NCBI RefSeq assembly: GCF_949628265.1
Contig: NC_088789.1
Span: 30,931,883 to 30,995,882 of the forward strand
Reading direction: 5' to 3'
Source of the DNA: Cloeon dipterum
Lineage: Eukaryota; Arthropoda; Insecta; Ephemeroptera; Baetidae
DNA: 64,000 nt
Positions 44,530 to 56,100 of the stretch are shown here, in pieces (position 1 is the first letter of the stretch; the number at the start of each line of letters is the position of its first letter). The position numbers and the translations under genes were made by a program. The notes beneath the pieces were generated by a model. That model was given only the letters and a program-made list of their open reading frames with translations, was not told the origin of the DNA and did not search any database.

Positions 44530-46976
44530 TTTGTTGTTTTGCCAACTGGGAACAAAAGGAATCGAATTAATAAATTAGTACACAATTTATATATTTTAAA
44601 CTCATTATTTATCAGGTTGTAATAAACAACAACATACTTCATGATAAAAAATAAATTTAAGCTCGAGTGACAGTCTGCTGTATTATGAACAAATAATTTT
44701 TAAATAATAAAATCAATATTGTTGATAATATTAACGAGAAACAACACTTAAATTAAAAAGTGACAGGCAATTTAATAATGAAACCAGGCCAGTCCGTGCC
44801 TGATTTCATTTTTGCGTCCAGTCCGTGCTTGAGTCGCTCGACGCTCGCTTTCAAAACAGCAGTAGAGGAGAAACGATGGGAGGACTAAAATTTAGAGCAC
44901 TTGTGCGGTTGCGGTTTTGGTACAAATACACCGCAGATGTGGATAAAATTTTTGATTTCTCTTGCGGTGGAACCACAAAAATCGCAGATCGAAAAGAAAA
45001 ATAAATCATTTTCACGCAACTGTTTAAGTATGACTATTGAGTCGTGTGCGTCAGGGTTCGCCAATTTTACAATGCAAAAAACGCAGCATTTTTTTGCTCA
45101 AAAACCCTGCATCTTTTCCCTCAAGAAAACTATTTAAATAGCATTAAAAATCAAGTAAATTTGTAAGGAAACGCTCCAAAATCAAGGAAGACAATTTAAA
45201 CAATATACGCAAGATGCATCATAAATGCAGTGGCGGCCTGTTTGCCAACAAGTTTATCGAATTAAGTGTTACTTAAAAGTGTGCCCGCAGAAAAAAATCA
45301 GGCTGAAAATTTCAGAGTGGTGTTTATTTTTAGCTTTCGAGATTATATTCCAACAAAAACACGACATTTTTCGGTTTTTTGGTTCCTTGCAACTCCCAAT
45401 CTCAATTTCTAATGATCAGAAGTGTGAAAACTACCCACCGCTAGACCTCCTCTAATTAGCCAAAATATTAAGGAGGTGCTTATGCTTACCCCATCCTCTT
45501 TCAACCCCTAATTGCTACAATTTATTTGATAAGAAAAATTTAAGCATGATTCCTCTGGGCATAAAACTATTTTAAATTATCTAAAACTCCTTTTTAATTA
45601 ACACTCAATCCCTTCTTTCAAAACTATAAAAAGAAAAATATTAATTGATATTTTAAAATATCCATTTTTTATTTTTAGAGGGGGTTGAAGTATATATAAA
45701 CTGGAGGTAAAGCACCCCTAAAACCTTAAGCTGGGTCAAGACGGTAGTTAGTTTTTGCAATTATGATGGTTAGAACCCGACTTTTGGAGGTGCAAAAATC
45801 ACGAATTTAGAAAAATTCCTATTTTCTTGAGTTTGAAAATGGAATTTCTAAAAAAAAACAAATCATCACCATGAAATTTTTGCAAAGTTCACACTTTTCA
45901 TGCAATGGAACAACTTTTAAACACATTTTCTAAATTAACAAAATATTTTTTCTGGAAAAATGCGGGTTTTTGCGATCCTTGTGTTCGTGTGGGTTTGCTA
46001 TTAGCATAAAAATTTAATTGACATTAAAAATAAACATAGATTCAAGAGTGAGCCGAGCCAATTATAGCCAAAACAAATTTAAACTATTTTTTCTAATGCA
46101 TAAAATTATTAATTGCAGTCTAGCGGTAATTTTGCGGTTGTGGCTTTTTTATTTTTTTAAAAAAAAATAATAAAAGTTGATACAGCACAGTTCTCTGCTA
46201 AAGTACTATTTTGTTTGACTTTTACGACAGAAATTCGCTATGTTTAAAGATCCTATGGTTCCACAAGTCGGCAAATAAACACGGAAATCCCTGGAGCACG
46301 TAATTAAAATTATTTTTAGGTAATTAATAGAGACGGAAATTATAGCTCAAACAGACCGGATTTTATTGAGTAAAATGCATATCAATTTAAAAAAAACATG
46401 AAGCAAAATTTACTTACGAGAAATAATTGACACCGCGACAAGCGAATTGATAATCAGCAGAGGGAAATCTCGACGGAGAGGAGATCGCTGCACGAGACTC
46501 AGAGGCAGACTGCTGCCGTGCTGCGGAAGCGAGTGAGACATGAATATGAGGAGTGCAGTCGCACAACAGCGCGTCTCCAGCTGATATAATTACACCTGCT
46601 TTAATGTGCGAGCGAGTTTCAATTCAGGAAATGAGAATTCCTCAGCCGCTCCGAGATTGGTGATGTAATTTCTCAAGAGTTACATCCGTGTAAAAATTAA
46701 TTCTCAGAGCAAAAGATTTGGCTTATTTATTAAAATTACCCTTCTGGGAAGAGGGGAATCCCCTCCCTTTTCAAGTCAGCTGTTAAACAGTAATAGCAGA
46801 GGGTTAAACTGGAAATGCTGATTATTTTACCGCTTCTCTTCGCACCTTTTATTGATTCCGATTTTTGTAAAGTGAGTATTTTTTAGTGATTGAGCTCACA
46901 ATCAGTTTATTTAAAATTTGTTGATTCAGTTAACTCTTTAAACGAGCATATCACGCCTTTTCACTGAATTTTACTG
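44530..46976. promoter_or_regulatory. Divergent promoter region of ankyrin L and M
   Basis: The gene L ATG is preceded by a TTGTTCCCAG acceptor, and the nearest good upstream donor on that strand is TTATTTCTC|GTAAGT at about 46418. A non-coding first exon near 46420-46530 therefore fits, only about 450 bp from the gene M ATG. That makes 46420-46976 a probable shared bidirectional promoter. The remainder (44600-46400) is AT-rich intronic or intergenic sequence without a supported gene. Confidence 0.4.
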
Positions 46977-48639
46977 ATGGAAGAAGACGAAGAGAATGCC
47001 GAGACAAATCCCAAGAGTAAGTTGATCTATAGAACCTTCTTATATTCAGAGTTGCGCGGACAAACGGACCAACGCGCATTCGTCCTGCGCAGATCAACGT
47101 TCAAATCTTCTCCCATGTTAAATGAGTTTTCGCTTGCGGCTCTGTGTCAAAATTACTGACGCCACACAGCGGGGGACAGATTCGTGTGACGCGCGTGCAG
47201 ATATGTGCAGCAGAGCAGTCACGTGACTCAATCCCGCTATCTCATTGGCCAAGAGCAGGCACGCACTGTTAGGAGGGAGTTAGCGTAGAGATTCTTAGCC
47301 AAAGAGACTGCGCTTATCTTTCTGGAAATGCGCAGATGTCTCTACAGTCGCCTGCAAAAGGCTGTAGCTTTCTTCCCAGACACTTTCTGAACGGGAATTT
47401 CTCGGTTGTTTCGTTTCCCGCAGTCATGGTTTCGACTTATGTTGTAGATCAACTTCGAAGGCTTTCGTTTGACGCCAATTAAAACGCGGATGGCTTCTGT
47501 ACTTCCGACGTAGAGGTCATTTAACATTCCAAGGGAAAGATAGGGACGTGGATCTGCGCGTCGTTCAGCTAATCCGCGCAACTCTGAATAAAAGGATCCA
47601 GAATGTCAAAATAACTAAAAAAAAATAATCCATTTATTAAGGAATGCGGCTGCAGATGGAGTCAAAGGACCCAGAAGAAGCTGAACAAACCGAGTCTGAA
47701 AAATTCGCCGAAATGATGCTCAAGATCAAACTGAGTTTCGTCGATTCCTACAAGGCCAGTCTTCCCGCGCTGCACTTTGCCGCGAAGGTGGGGGATATGG
47801 AAATGTGTCGCCGCCTTCTGGACGACGGCGCCGACCTCAGGGCCAGGTGCTCAAGCCGCGGCGCCACGGTTCTCCACTACGCCGCCATGAACAACGTTCA
47901 CGGAGTGGAAATCTTTGACTATTTAATCAAAAAAGGAGCGGAAATCGCGGAGGATGCTGAAGGAGAAACTCCAATTCACGTCGCAAATCGTGTAAAGAAC
48001 TTCCAAGTGGCGTTGAAACTGCTGGAAAAATGGGGCGAACGCCAATTTTTATTCTGCGTGAAGTCGGATTTGTTGGAGTTGTCAAAGTTCCTGGTCAAGA
48101 AAGACGGAAAAAAGGTGTTGAAGGTGATTGGAAAATGTGGCAAGACGGCGCTCCACTTCGCAGCTCAGTCGGCCAGCTTGGAGATGTGCCAGTGGCTGAT
48201 TGAGCAAGGCCAATCCATCGAAATCGCCAACCAGACAACTTTCGCCACTTTCCTACACTACGCGGCGCGCAACAAGAAGCACGGAACTAAGATCATCCGT
48301 TTCTATGGGCCCAGCCTGAATTCCTGCGTGAATAGAATTGACTTTCTCTCCTACACGCCGCTTCACCACGCCCTTGTAGAGGAAAACCTCGAGGCAGCCG
48401 ATGCGCTGATCACAATCGGAGCGAACATCAGGGTGAAAAAGTACGAAAACAACAACCTGCTGCACTTCTGCATCTTGCAAAACAAAATTTCAGGCGCCAA
48501 GTTCGTGCACGAAAAAGACAAACATTTGATCACGGAAAAAGGGGAAAGATTCAAAACCGCTTTCCAACTTGCAGCAGAACGGGAAAATGTTGAGCTCTGC
48601 CAGTGGCTGGTTGATGAAGGTGCCAATATCGACAGCTAG
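46977..48639 (+). CDS. Diverged ankyrin protein M
   Basis: join(46977..47016, 47642..48639), 345 aa. The first exon gives MEEDEENAETNPK; the 625-nt intron is in phase 1 and completes an Arg codon (R-MRLQMES), the family hallmark. Ankyrin units include GATVLHYAAMNNVHGVEIFD, KTALHFAAQSASLEMCQWLI, YTPLHHALVEENLEAADALI and a last ENVELCQWLVDEGANIDS. It is shorter than gene L, lacking about four central units. The frame is intact and codon use is GC-richer than in the array genes. Confidence 0.85.
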
Positions 48640-48802
48640 GCCTCTATTTCTTTTGTGCTATACAAAATATAAGAATTAATTAAGTAGCAAAAACTGTCAA
48701 ACCAATATAAATTTGTAAGTCTTAGCTTTTATATTATGAAGACATTTTTTGTCCCGATAAATAAACATGATAATCAGGACACTAGACCAGTTGTATATAG
48801 CC

Positions 48803-49015
48803 CTTTCAGTGTTTGAAGTCAACAACAGATAGCGCCATTGTATACTTTCGTAATAAATTTAATTTCAAGGCACTTCCGCTTCAATTTCAGACTCAATCCT
48901 CCTACTGTGCATTCTTTACTTAATATGTTATATTTTGACGGACTGAAAACCAAAATCGGTCCAGCCAATCGCTGTAGAATCGTGGGTTTTTTTTAAATAA
49001 AACCTTTTCCAACAA
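48803..49015. repeat. Half copy of the AAGTGTTCGAAGCC element
   Basis: AGTGTTTGAAGTCAACAACA, CAGACTCAATCCTCCTACTG and AAAACCAAAATCGGTCCAGC match one arm of the full element at 62533-62922 in the same order. The second arm is absent. A further scrap (ATCGAAATCGGTCTAGCCAA) lies at about 31470 in the receptor gene. Confidence 0.6.
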
Positions 49016-49646
49016 CCGACACAGAATTGCGCGTTTACCTATTAATTCGTACCAACCGATTTTTTTCTATTTGTGTGTGCTAAAACGTTTTAAACACTAG
49101 TCACAAATCATTTGAAAGAGGAAACAAGCGATGGATTAAGACTGTTTAATATGAGGAAAATTTTCATGCGAATAAACCACTTTCTGTGCGGACGCGGAGT
49201 CCCTAACTGTAAATACATAAATTAACCTAATTACCTCTTTAAACTTCATGTAAATAATTTCAAATTCATAGTAAAAATACTGTTGAATACAATGCATGTC
49301 TTGATACCAATTATACAAATAATTAAATGAAGTTTAAAAAATGAAAAACGAACTATTTGGTTTTTATATACTATTAGTTTAAATATATTAAATTTATTTG
49401 TAAATTTTTGCGTAAGATTATATAAAAGACCTATATATTTAGCAGCGCATCATAATAACTAATTTTACATAATATAGCATTTCTCATCATCAGTTAGTAA
49501 GTCAATCCAAGGTCGTCGCTATAGGTTTAATCGTTGTGTTAGGCTGTCAAGAGTATTTCAACTATAGCAAAGGAAAAACCGGAACTCTACGAAAACCCTC
49601 AATTAAATCACTCGGTCATTCAAAATACCGACGATGAGCAAGCCGT
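49016..49646. other. Intergenic, no gene seen
   Basis: AT-rich, with no supported exon. Lies downstream of both ankyrin M and the decayed LRR copy. Confidence 0.4.
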
Positions 49647-50383
49647 CTACCAAAAAAAACTGAAGTCCTCCTTGGCTTCAGCTCTTTCGAAAAGAGGGCC
49701 GAGGCTCTTGATGTCCTCAATGGTGACTTTATCGTCTTTCAAACAGTTCATTAGGAACAAATAGCTGCAGTATTTTTTCAGAGAGAGTTTGACCACAGAC
49801 AGCCTTGGGAGGAAAAAGGCGGCGAATTTGATTAGTTCGGCTATTTTTTTGAAGTTGGCAACCCTGACATCTTCGATCCTGTTCCATTTTAAATGGACTA
49901 CGAGCGTCTCGAGTTTTTGCAAGATTTCCCGCTGGGCAATCAAAGGAGTCAGATTCTCCAGGTCGGATTCACCAATTTCGTAGAAGCCATTGTCGGTATA
50001 GGTCTCTTGGCTCGATCTCTTGCAAAAGCTAAGCAATCCAGTCAAAAGTCGAGGACTTTCAGGTCCACATTAAAGAGATTTTCAGTAACTGTTGGTAGCA
50101 GCAATCCTTTTAATTCGATCTCTTCATCCCGAACGAAAAATGTGCATTTGGTTTTCAACAGTTGATTCAGGAACTTTTCCCGCTCTTCAAATGCTATGTA
50201 TATTAAGATAACTAAAATGAAATGGAAGTAAAAAGGTACTAAAATCTTATACAAATCTTCGAATTCGAAGTCAGTGGAAAAACCCAACTTTCTCGCAATC
50301 CTCTCGACTTGATCCACGAAAACCAGGGAGCATTCTTGAAGAGCTGCAGTCCAATTTGACACTTTATTTTCAGTCTCGGCCAT
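49647..50383 (-). pseudogene. LRR-like 2, internally deleted copy
   Basis: An N-terminal part from ATG 50383 (MAETENKVSNW..) runs to KVLDF and a stop. Two extra bases at about 50050 break the frame where the paralogs read KVLDLTG/KVIDLTG. In the shifted frame the text jumps at once to the last exon of the family (LTPLIAQREILQKLETLVVH to FSFFW), so about 300 central residues are missing. An apparent former intron (about 50210-50270) is read through in frame. The copy is a decayed deletion derivative of the LRR family. Confidence 0.7.
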
Positions 50384-50773
50384 TTTTCGTTCGGTCAGCG
50401 TTGTTATAACGTGTAAAATAATACTAGCAGGTATTGACACGAGGCAGAACGTTGTTAGTACAAATATATGATCACCAGAGGGCACGATTGACGTTATATT
50501 GGAGCGAAATTTAAAAAATATAACTGCCCAAAAGACAGATGCTTTTCCAAATTAAAATATATGTGCATCTTATCAAATATTTCATCAAGTTATAAGCAAA
50601 ATTAAGAGACTGGTCTTTTTTAAAGCCAGAGTTTGATAGAAATTTCTGTAAATAATTTTCTTCATAAAAAAATCAATTAATTAATTAGAGCAGGGAACTC
50701 AGACATTCAAAACCCCACCGTAAAAATATCCTGCTCGAATATAATTTATTTAAATCATATTAATTAATAAAAA

Positions 50774-52860
50774 TCACTCATCAAATTTTGTGAGGATGCT
50801 GATGAGGTCATGATCCACGACCCATTTCACTTGATCTTTATTTTTGAGTGTGTCGAAAAGAGGACCAACGCGTCTGATATCCTCGACAACTACCCTCTCC
50901 TCAAGCAAACTGTTTGTCAACCAAAGGTAGTCGCAGTAGCTATTCAAAGAAAACCGGACAGCGTCTAGTTGGGGCAATTTCCTTTCTGCGAGTTTGATGA
51001 CCTCGCAAACCATACCGAAATGTCTCTTATCAAGGTCACTCAAGTTTTCCCAGGCCATGTTGTAGACGAGAGTGTGGAGCTGCTTGAAGTTCATTTCGAA
51101 TTCGATGTGGGTCAGGAGCCAACAGAGGCTATTCTTTCCACATAGAGTCCGGTCTAAAATCGTGACCTTTTCCAAAAAAGGCGCGGAGAGGATGTTTACT
51201 TTAGAAATGGCATCCCTATTGATTTAGAAAGTTAATATTTTTATAATTATAAAATAGATACATACAGATTTAATTTAATTTCCTTCAAGGAGGCGAAGAA
51301 GTTGATTGTTCCCTCTTGAGGTTCACAAAAGTATGCTAATTTTTCTAGTTTCGTGCATGTAGAGAGAATATCTTTGAATTTTAAATCCTCTACTAGTTCC
51401 ACATGCAGTTCAAGCAGATTTTGGCTGCATGCTTGCAATACATCGCAGCACACGTCTCGGGGAAAAAACTTCAGCTCAAGTCCTTGAATCGAAGAGAGTT
51501 TCGTCAGTATAGTCAGAGGATCCCTCGTCGTGTAAAATGCATGTCTGAAGTCCCACCAATCTAGCTGAAATTTAAAACTTTTGTTGAAAAGGTTTCATAT
51601 TTCATTTTTGGCTAACTACGCCAATCGATTTCTGAGGGCCGTTTCGATTGGCGCCGCCAAAACACAGCAAGAAATTGGATATCATTCAGGATGTATCCAC
51701 AGGATATCCGGATATCTGGATGATGTACTTTTGAACAGCTTATGTCATAGGTTGATATCCAAAAAAAGATATTCAAAAGTATATCTTCCGGATATCCTTT
51801 GGATATCTGAAGGATATACAATTTCTTGCTAGGAAATAAAATCCTTAAAACAATTACCGCGAGATGAGTAATTGATCGAAACAAAACATTAACCGGCCAA
51901 GTCCATTCTAGTCCCTGATTCAGGTTCAAATGCCGCAATTTGGAATAGTCGGAGTAGCGTGGATCCCAGACCGAATATGTCGGCTGGATTTCGTAATTTG
52001 TGGTGAAGCTTTGGACAAAGCGATTGAAGATTTGCAAATTGGGAAGGTTTTCCAGTACCCGCTTCTTGAACTGCACATTCCTATGGATAAATTCAATTGG
52101 AGCTAGGGTTGCAGGGGTGTAAAGAAAGACTCGTAAATTGGATAAAGCCTTCCGAATTTCCACAGCATTTGGCAATAAATTTAGGTGCAGATTGACATTC
52201 AGAAATTGCAGGCTGGGTACTTTGGCGCAGAGTAACATCAAGTCGTCTAAATAGAAATTAAATAGTTCTATCTGAAGCACCCGTAACCGCTGCAAACTGT
52301 TGAGTGATGAAAGTATCCGTTGTTCGGTTTCATTTTGAACAGTGACCTCGATAATTCTGTCTGCGCGACCATCTTTAAAGACAAGAATCTCCTCGATATT
52401 GGGAGCTAAAACAGCAATCGAACAAATGGCCTAAAGCAACACATTGGTTTAAGAGAGAATTAATTCATTTATGTATACCTTTCCAAAGTAAAAATAGGTA
52501 TTTTCTCTCAGACAATACGAGAAAAATCCTGTCAGGTCGATAACTTTCAATCTTGGAGTGAGCAGAAAAACTAGAGTCGCTGGAATTAGGTACTCCTGCA
52601 ATTCTTCTTGTTCTTCCCGAATCGCAACTAAACTTCTCCTCTTTAAAAGTCTAAGAAGAAAATCTGTACGAACTTCTTCCGCTATAATGAGATAATTAAT
52701 ATGACGACATTTAAACTGTGTAATGAAACTCACTCAACTTGTCGAGGTGGTGAACTTCACAGATGTATCTAGGAGGAATACCTATTTTCGTGCCAGTCTT
52801 TATGATGTTCTCTACGAACATCGTTCTTCTATGCTTTATAGTTGTTGAGTTTTCGGCCAT
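50774..52860 (-). CDS. LRR-like protein 3, unrecognised family
   Basis: complement(join(50774..51215, 51266..51564, 51858..52430, 52479..52681, 52734..52860)), 547 aa, frame kept at all four introns. Exon sizes 203, 573, 299 and 442 nt mirror 203, 546, 302 and 442 nt in LRR-like 1. The N-terminus MAENSTTIKHRRTM is followed by the same helical region (FLLRLLKRRS), then LRR-like units such as LKVIDLTGFFSYC, LRVLQIELFNFYLDDLMLL, LRHLNLNQGL and LEKVTILDRTL. The intron between exons 3 and 4 hosts a GGATATCC MITE. No signal peptide or TM. Function unknown. Confidence 0.75.
51668..51832. mobile_element. CAAGAAATTGGATATCC MITE, LRR-3 intron
   Basis: 165 bp with ends GCAAGAAATTGGATATC and GATATACAATTTCTTGCT. 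The interior holds GGATATCC words and the shared TACTTTTGAACAGC..ATGTCATAGGT block. An intact copy of the family. Confidence 0.8.
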
Positions 52861-53195
52861 GTTTGAGTTGAATTGCTAATTTCTCTGGTTGCAGGGACAT
52901 GAATCACTTTCCTATCACGATCTTACTCAGCAGTAGTTGAAACACGATTGGGAAAAATCACTGTATAGTCTTCACAAACCTTCGTATTGAAAAATATATT
53001 ATTTCAGATGTTATAATTATTAAACGCATTTTCATGAAAGATAAATTATTTACTAGTTTTAGTTAAAAAATAGTCCGAAAGGTCAATATTATTTTAAAAA
53101 CCTCATTTAGACAAAAACAAAATTAAAATCCATTTTATTTCAAATTAATATTTCATATTTCCCATGATGTAAAAATCAAATCTCCAGCCAAACAT
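52861..53195. other. Intergenic, no gene seen
   Basis: 5' flank of LRR-3 and 3' flank of the lectin gene. AT-rich, no supported exon. Confidence 0.4.
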
Positions 53196-56100
53196 TCACT
53201 TTCCAGCGAAAGTTTTGTTCGCCTGCATCTTCCAGATGGGCTGGAAGGTTGGGTTTGAGAGGCACAAGTCGATCAAGCTCCTGGACATGCGGCAGTACGA
53301 TTTTTTCAGACTGGTTAGTGCGTCAAGGCCGTCGAGGGGCATCGCGTGCAGGTTGGCCTTCTCCGCAGCCTCCGAGACCAAATAGTAGGGCATCTGGCCG
53401 ACCAGCTCCGAGCCAGAGCTTAGAGCCACGGGAACCGGAGTCTCGGGACTTGCGCAGAAATGCAGAGCGCCGTCAGGGCCGGCGAATGCCTCTCCCCAAA
53501 ATATCGGTTCCCGCGTCCCTGAGTAAACAATTTTCAATTTTATAAAAGTTTCTTATAAAAGTTCCTTGATTCCCAATTAGAGACAAATTTGGGGCAATTT
53601 TTCTCAGATATTTAAACGGAAAAGACCTACTTAAACCACATTATTTACATTCCAAACGACTCTGGAGGGTTGAAATAGGTGGGATTAAATAATTTATTGT
53701 GACGTGTGAGAAGAGGCGCAAAGCAAATCGCACGTTGGTTTGGTACGTGCAACGCTTGAACCTTTATAGTCGCTACTGCGCAAACGTCACCCCTCTGACG
53801 TCACAGCTCTCTCAGCTGATATCAATGCCAAGCACGAAGCTCATGGCTGTGACGTCAGACCGAAAGATTCAAGCATTGCGCGCGCCAAAGCAACGTGCGA
53901 TTTGCTTTGCGCCTCTGCTGGCACTCTACTAAACATATTTTTCAGTCGGAAAAACAACTTACTCCACTATTTGAACCCTCAGGAGTCGATTGGAACATTT
54001 TAAAATGTGGTTTCTGCTTTCACTTAGATTTTATTGTGTACCAAAGATCCTACCATTTAGCATCTTGAATAAATTTTCAAATTCATCAGCCGTGGCAGCG
54101 AATATGGAAGTTCCGTTTCCAGTATGACATTTTTCCGAATTGTGCTGTCCACATATTATAAGAAAATAAATTGCTTCTCTTGCTTACTGGCGTGAAAACT
54201 TACTCCAGATGATAATATTCTTAATATGACGAAATCCTTGCCTTCTGCTACATTTGCATAGTTTCCGTCTGGAATTTAATTTAAGGCTTAGTCCCAATAA
54301 AAAACACAAGTAAATTCGATCCATTTACTGATGTCAAGACAGGTCTGCAAGACAGTTTGCGAATTAATCAAGTCGTTATTGATGCACTCTGAGCTCAGGT
54401 GCTGGTCGCTGAGTATGGGCGTCAATTGCAACAAAAGTTTTATTAAATAGGAGGAAATATTTTGTGGGAAAGTATAGGCGCCGTTCCAGTTCACGGAGGT
54501 GCCTCTCATCTTCACATTTCCGAGCACTTTCCACGCCTGGACAAACACGTCAGAGTCGTTCACCACGCAACGCAACATCTCGTACACGTAGACACACTCG
54601 GCTGGCTCAATGGACACTTTGGAAAATAAGTATTTTTTAATTCTCAGTTAAAGACAGTCTTTGACGAAGTTTCTGAGCACACCAATCGATTCTTGAGAGT
54701 CAAATTAGGTAAACTGGATATTTTTTCCGAACAAAAAGTGAACTTTTTTCCGCCAAAACAATGAATGAACTCATGCTCAAATAATATATTAAAAAATGTC
54801 TCGTAGGAATATGGACAAACCTTTGATCAAGCATTTATCGATGCTCAGCAACAACTCTTTCCTGGTGACGTCCTCGATATCAAAATTTCTCTCCATTTTT
54901 GCCCTGCTTGCCATCGTGGTGATTAAATTGAGGTATCCACCAAAGTGCTCAACTGTGTCATTTTTCAACAACTCTATATATGGTGCTGAAACATTTCTAA
55001 ATTACACTACGATAAAAATTTTAATCGTAATATTAATCTTTTTCAACTTTAAAAAATGCTCCTAGGAAAATTTAAGAACTTACGCCAAGCTTCCGTAGAG
55101 GTTTTAAAGTCAGTGCCTTGCATATACCGAACAAAGTTGTCCAGTAAAATGTCTCCCCTTCCCGACACCTGTATAAACAAAGACAATTGCGATATTTTGT
55201 AAATCATAAATTCTTCTGGATATTTAAAATGTTGGCTTGAGGACATATCAGATACAAATCATCCATACCATCATGCTTGTCTCAGCAACGCATTGGAGGT
55301 AGCACTGCCGCAATATCTGATTTAAAACAGACTTCTCAGTGACTTTAGGGTATACCTTCATCCTGTAAGAAAAGCTGTTGATGAACTCGGGTTTGAGCAT
55401 GCTCCGCTCTTTATTGGTAAGACGGTTGACAGCCTGGCACTCCTCCGTCGATGACCAGAACCAACCGTCATTATAAGGTGGACGAGACTATTTTGTATTT
55501 AAAATATTAAATTTATCAATTTTAATTATCAGCGTGGAACCTCGCAAATAAAATTCAGCTCCATTTCGCAGTTTTCAGTCCCAAGAACAGCTTCTGGAAT
55601 TTGTCCTAGCAAAAATTATCGAATTAAGTTAATCACCCGGCAAGAAATTGGATATCCGAGGACATCCGCCTGTTGACATAGGCTGTTTAAAAGTAAATCT
55701 CCAGGATATCCTTTAGACATCTTCAGGATAACCTTTGGATATCTTCAGGATATCCTTGAATATCTTCAGGATATCCTTGGATATCTTCATGATATCATTA
55801 GGAAACTTCATGATATCCTTAAGAAATCTTCTGAATACCCTTGGATATCTCCAGGATATCCTTTGGATCTCTAGGATATCCTTTGGATCTTCAGGATATC
55901 CTTTCTATATCTTCAGGATATCCCTTGGATATCCTGAAAGATATCAAATTCCTTGCTGGGCAATACCCGCGTTGACTGGATCGTTCTGCACTGTGACGCA
56001 GGAAGCGTTGCCGCGGTTTTTGCGCCAATGCAGGTTTGGTTTAAGAATGCCGGTGAACATTCCAGCGCACCAGCGGAACATTCCAGGACACCCTCGGTCC

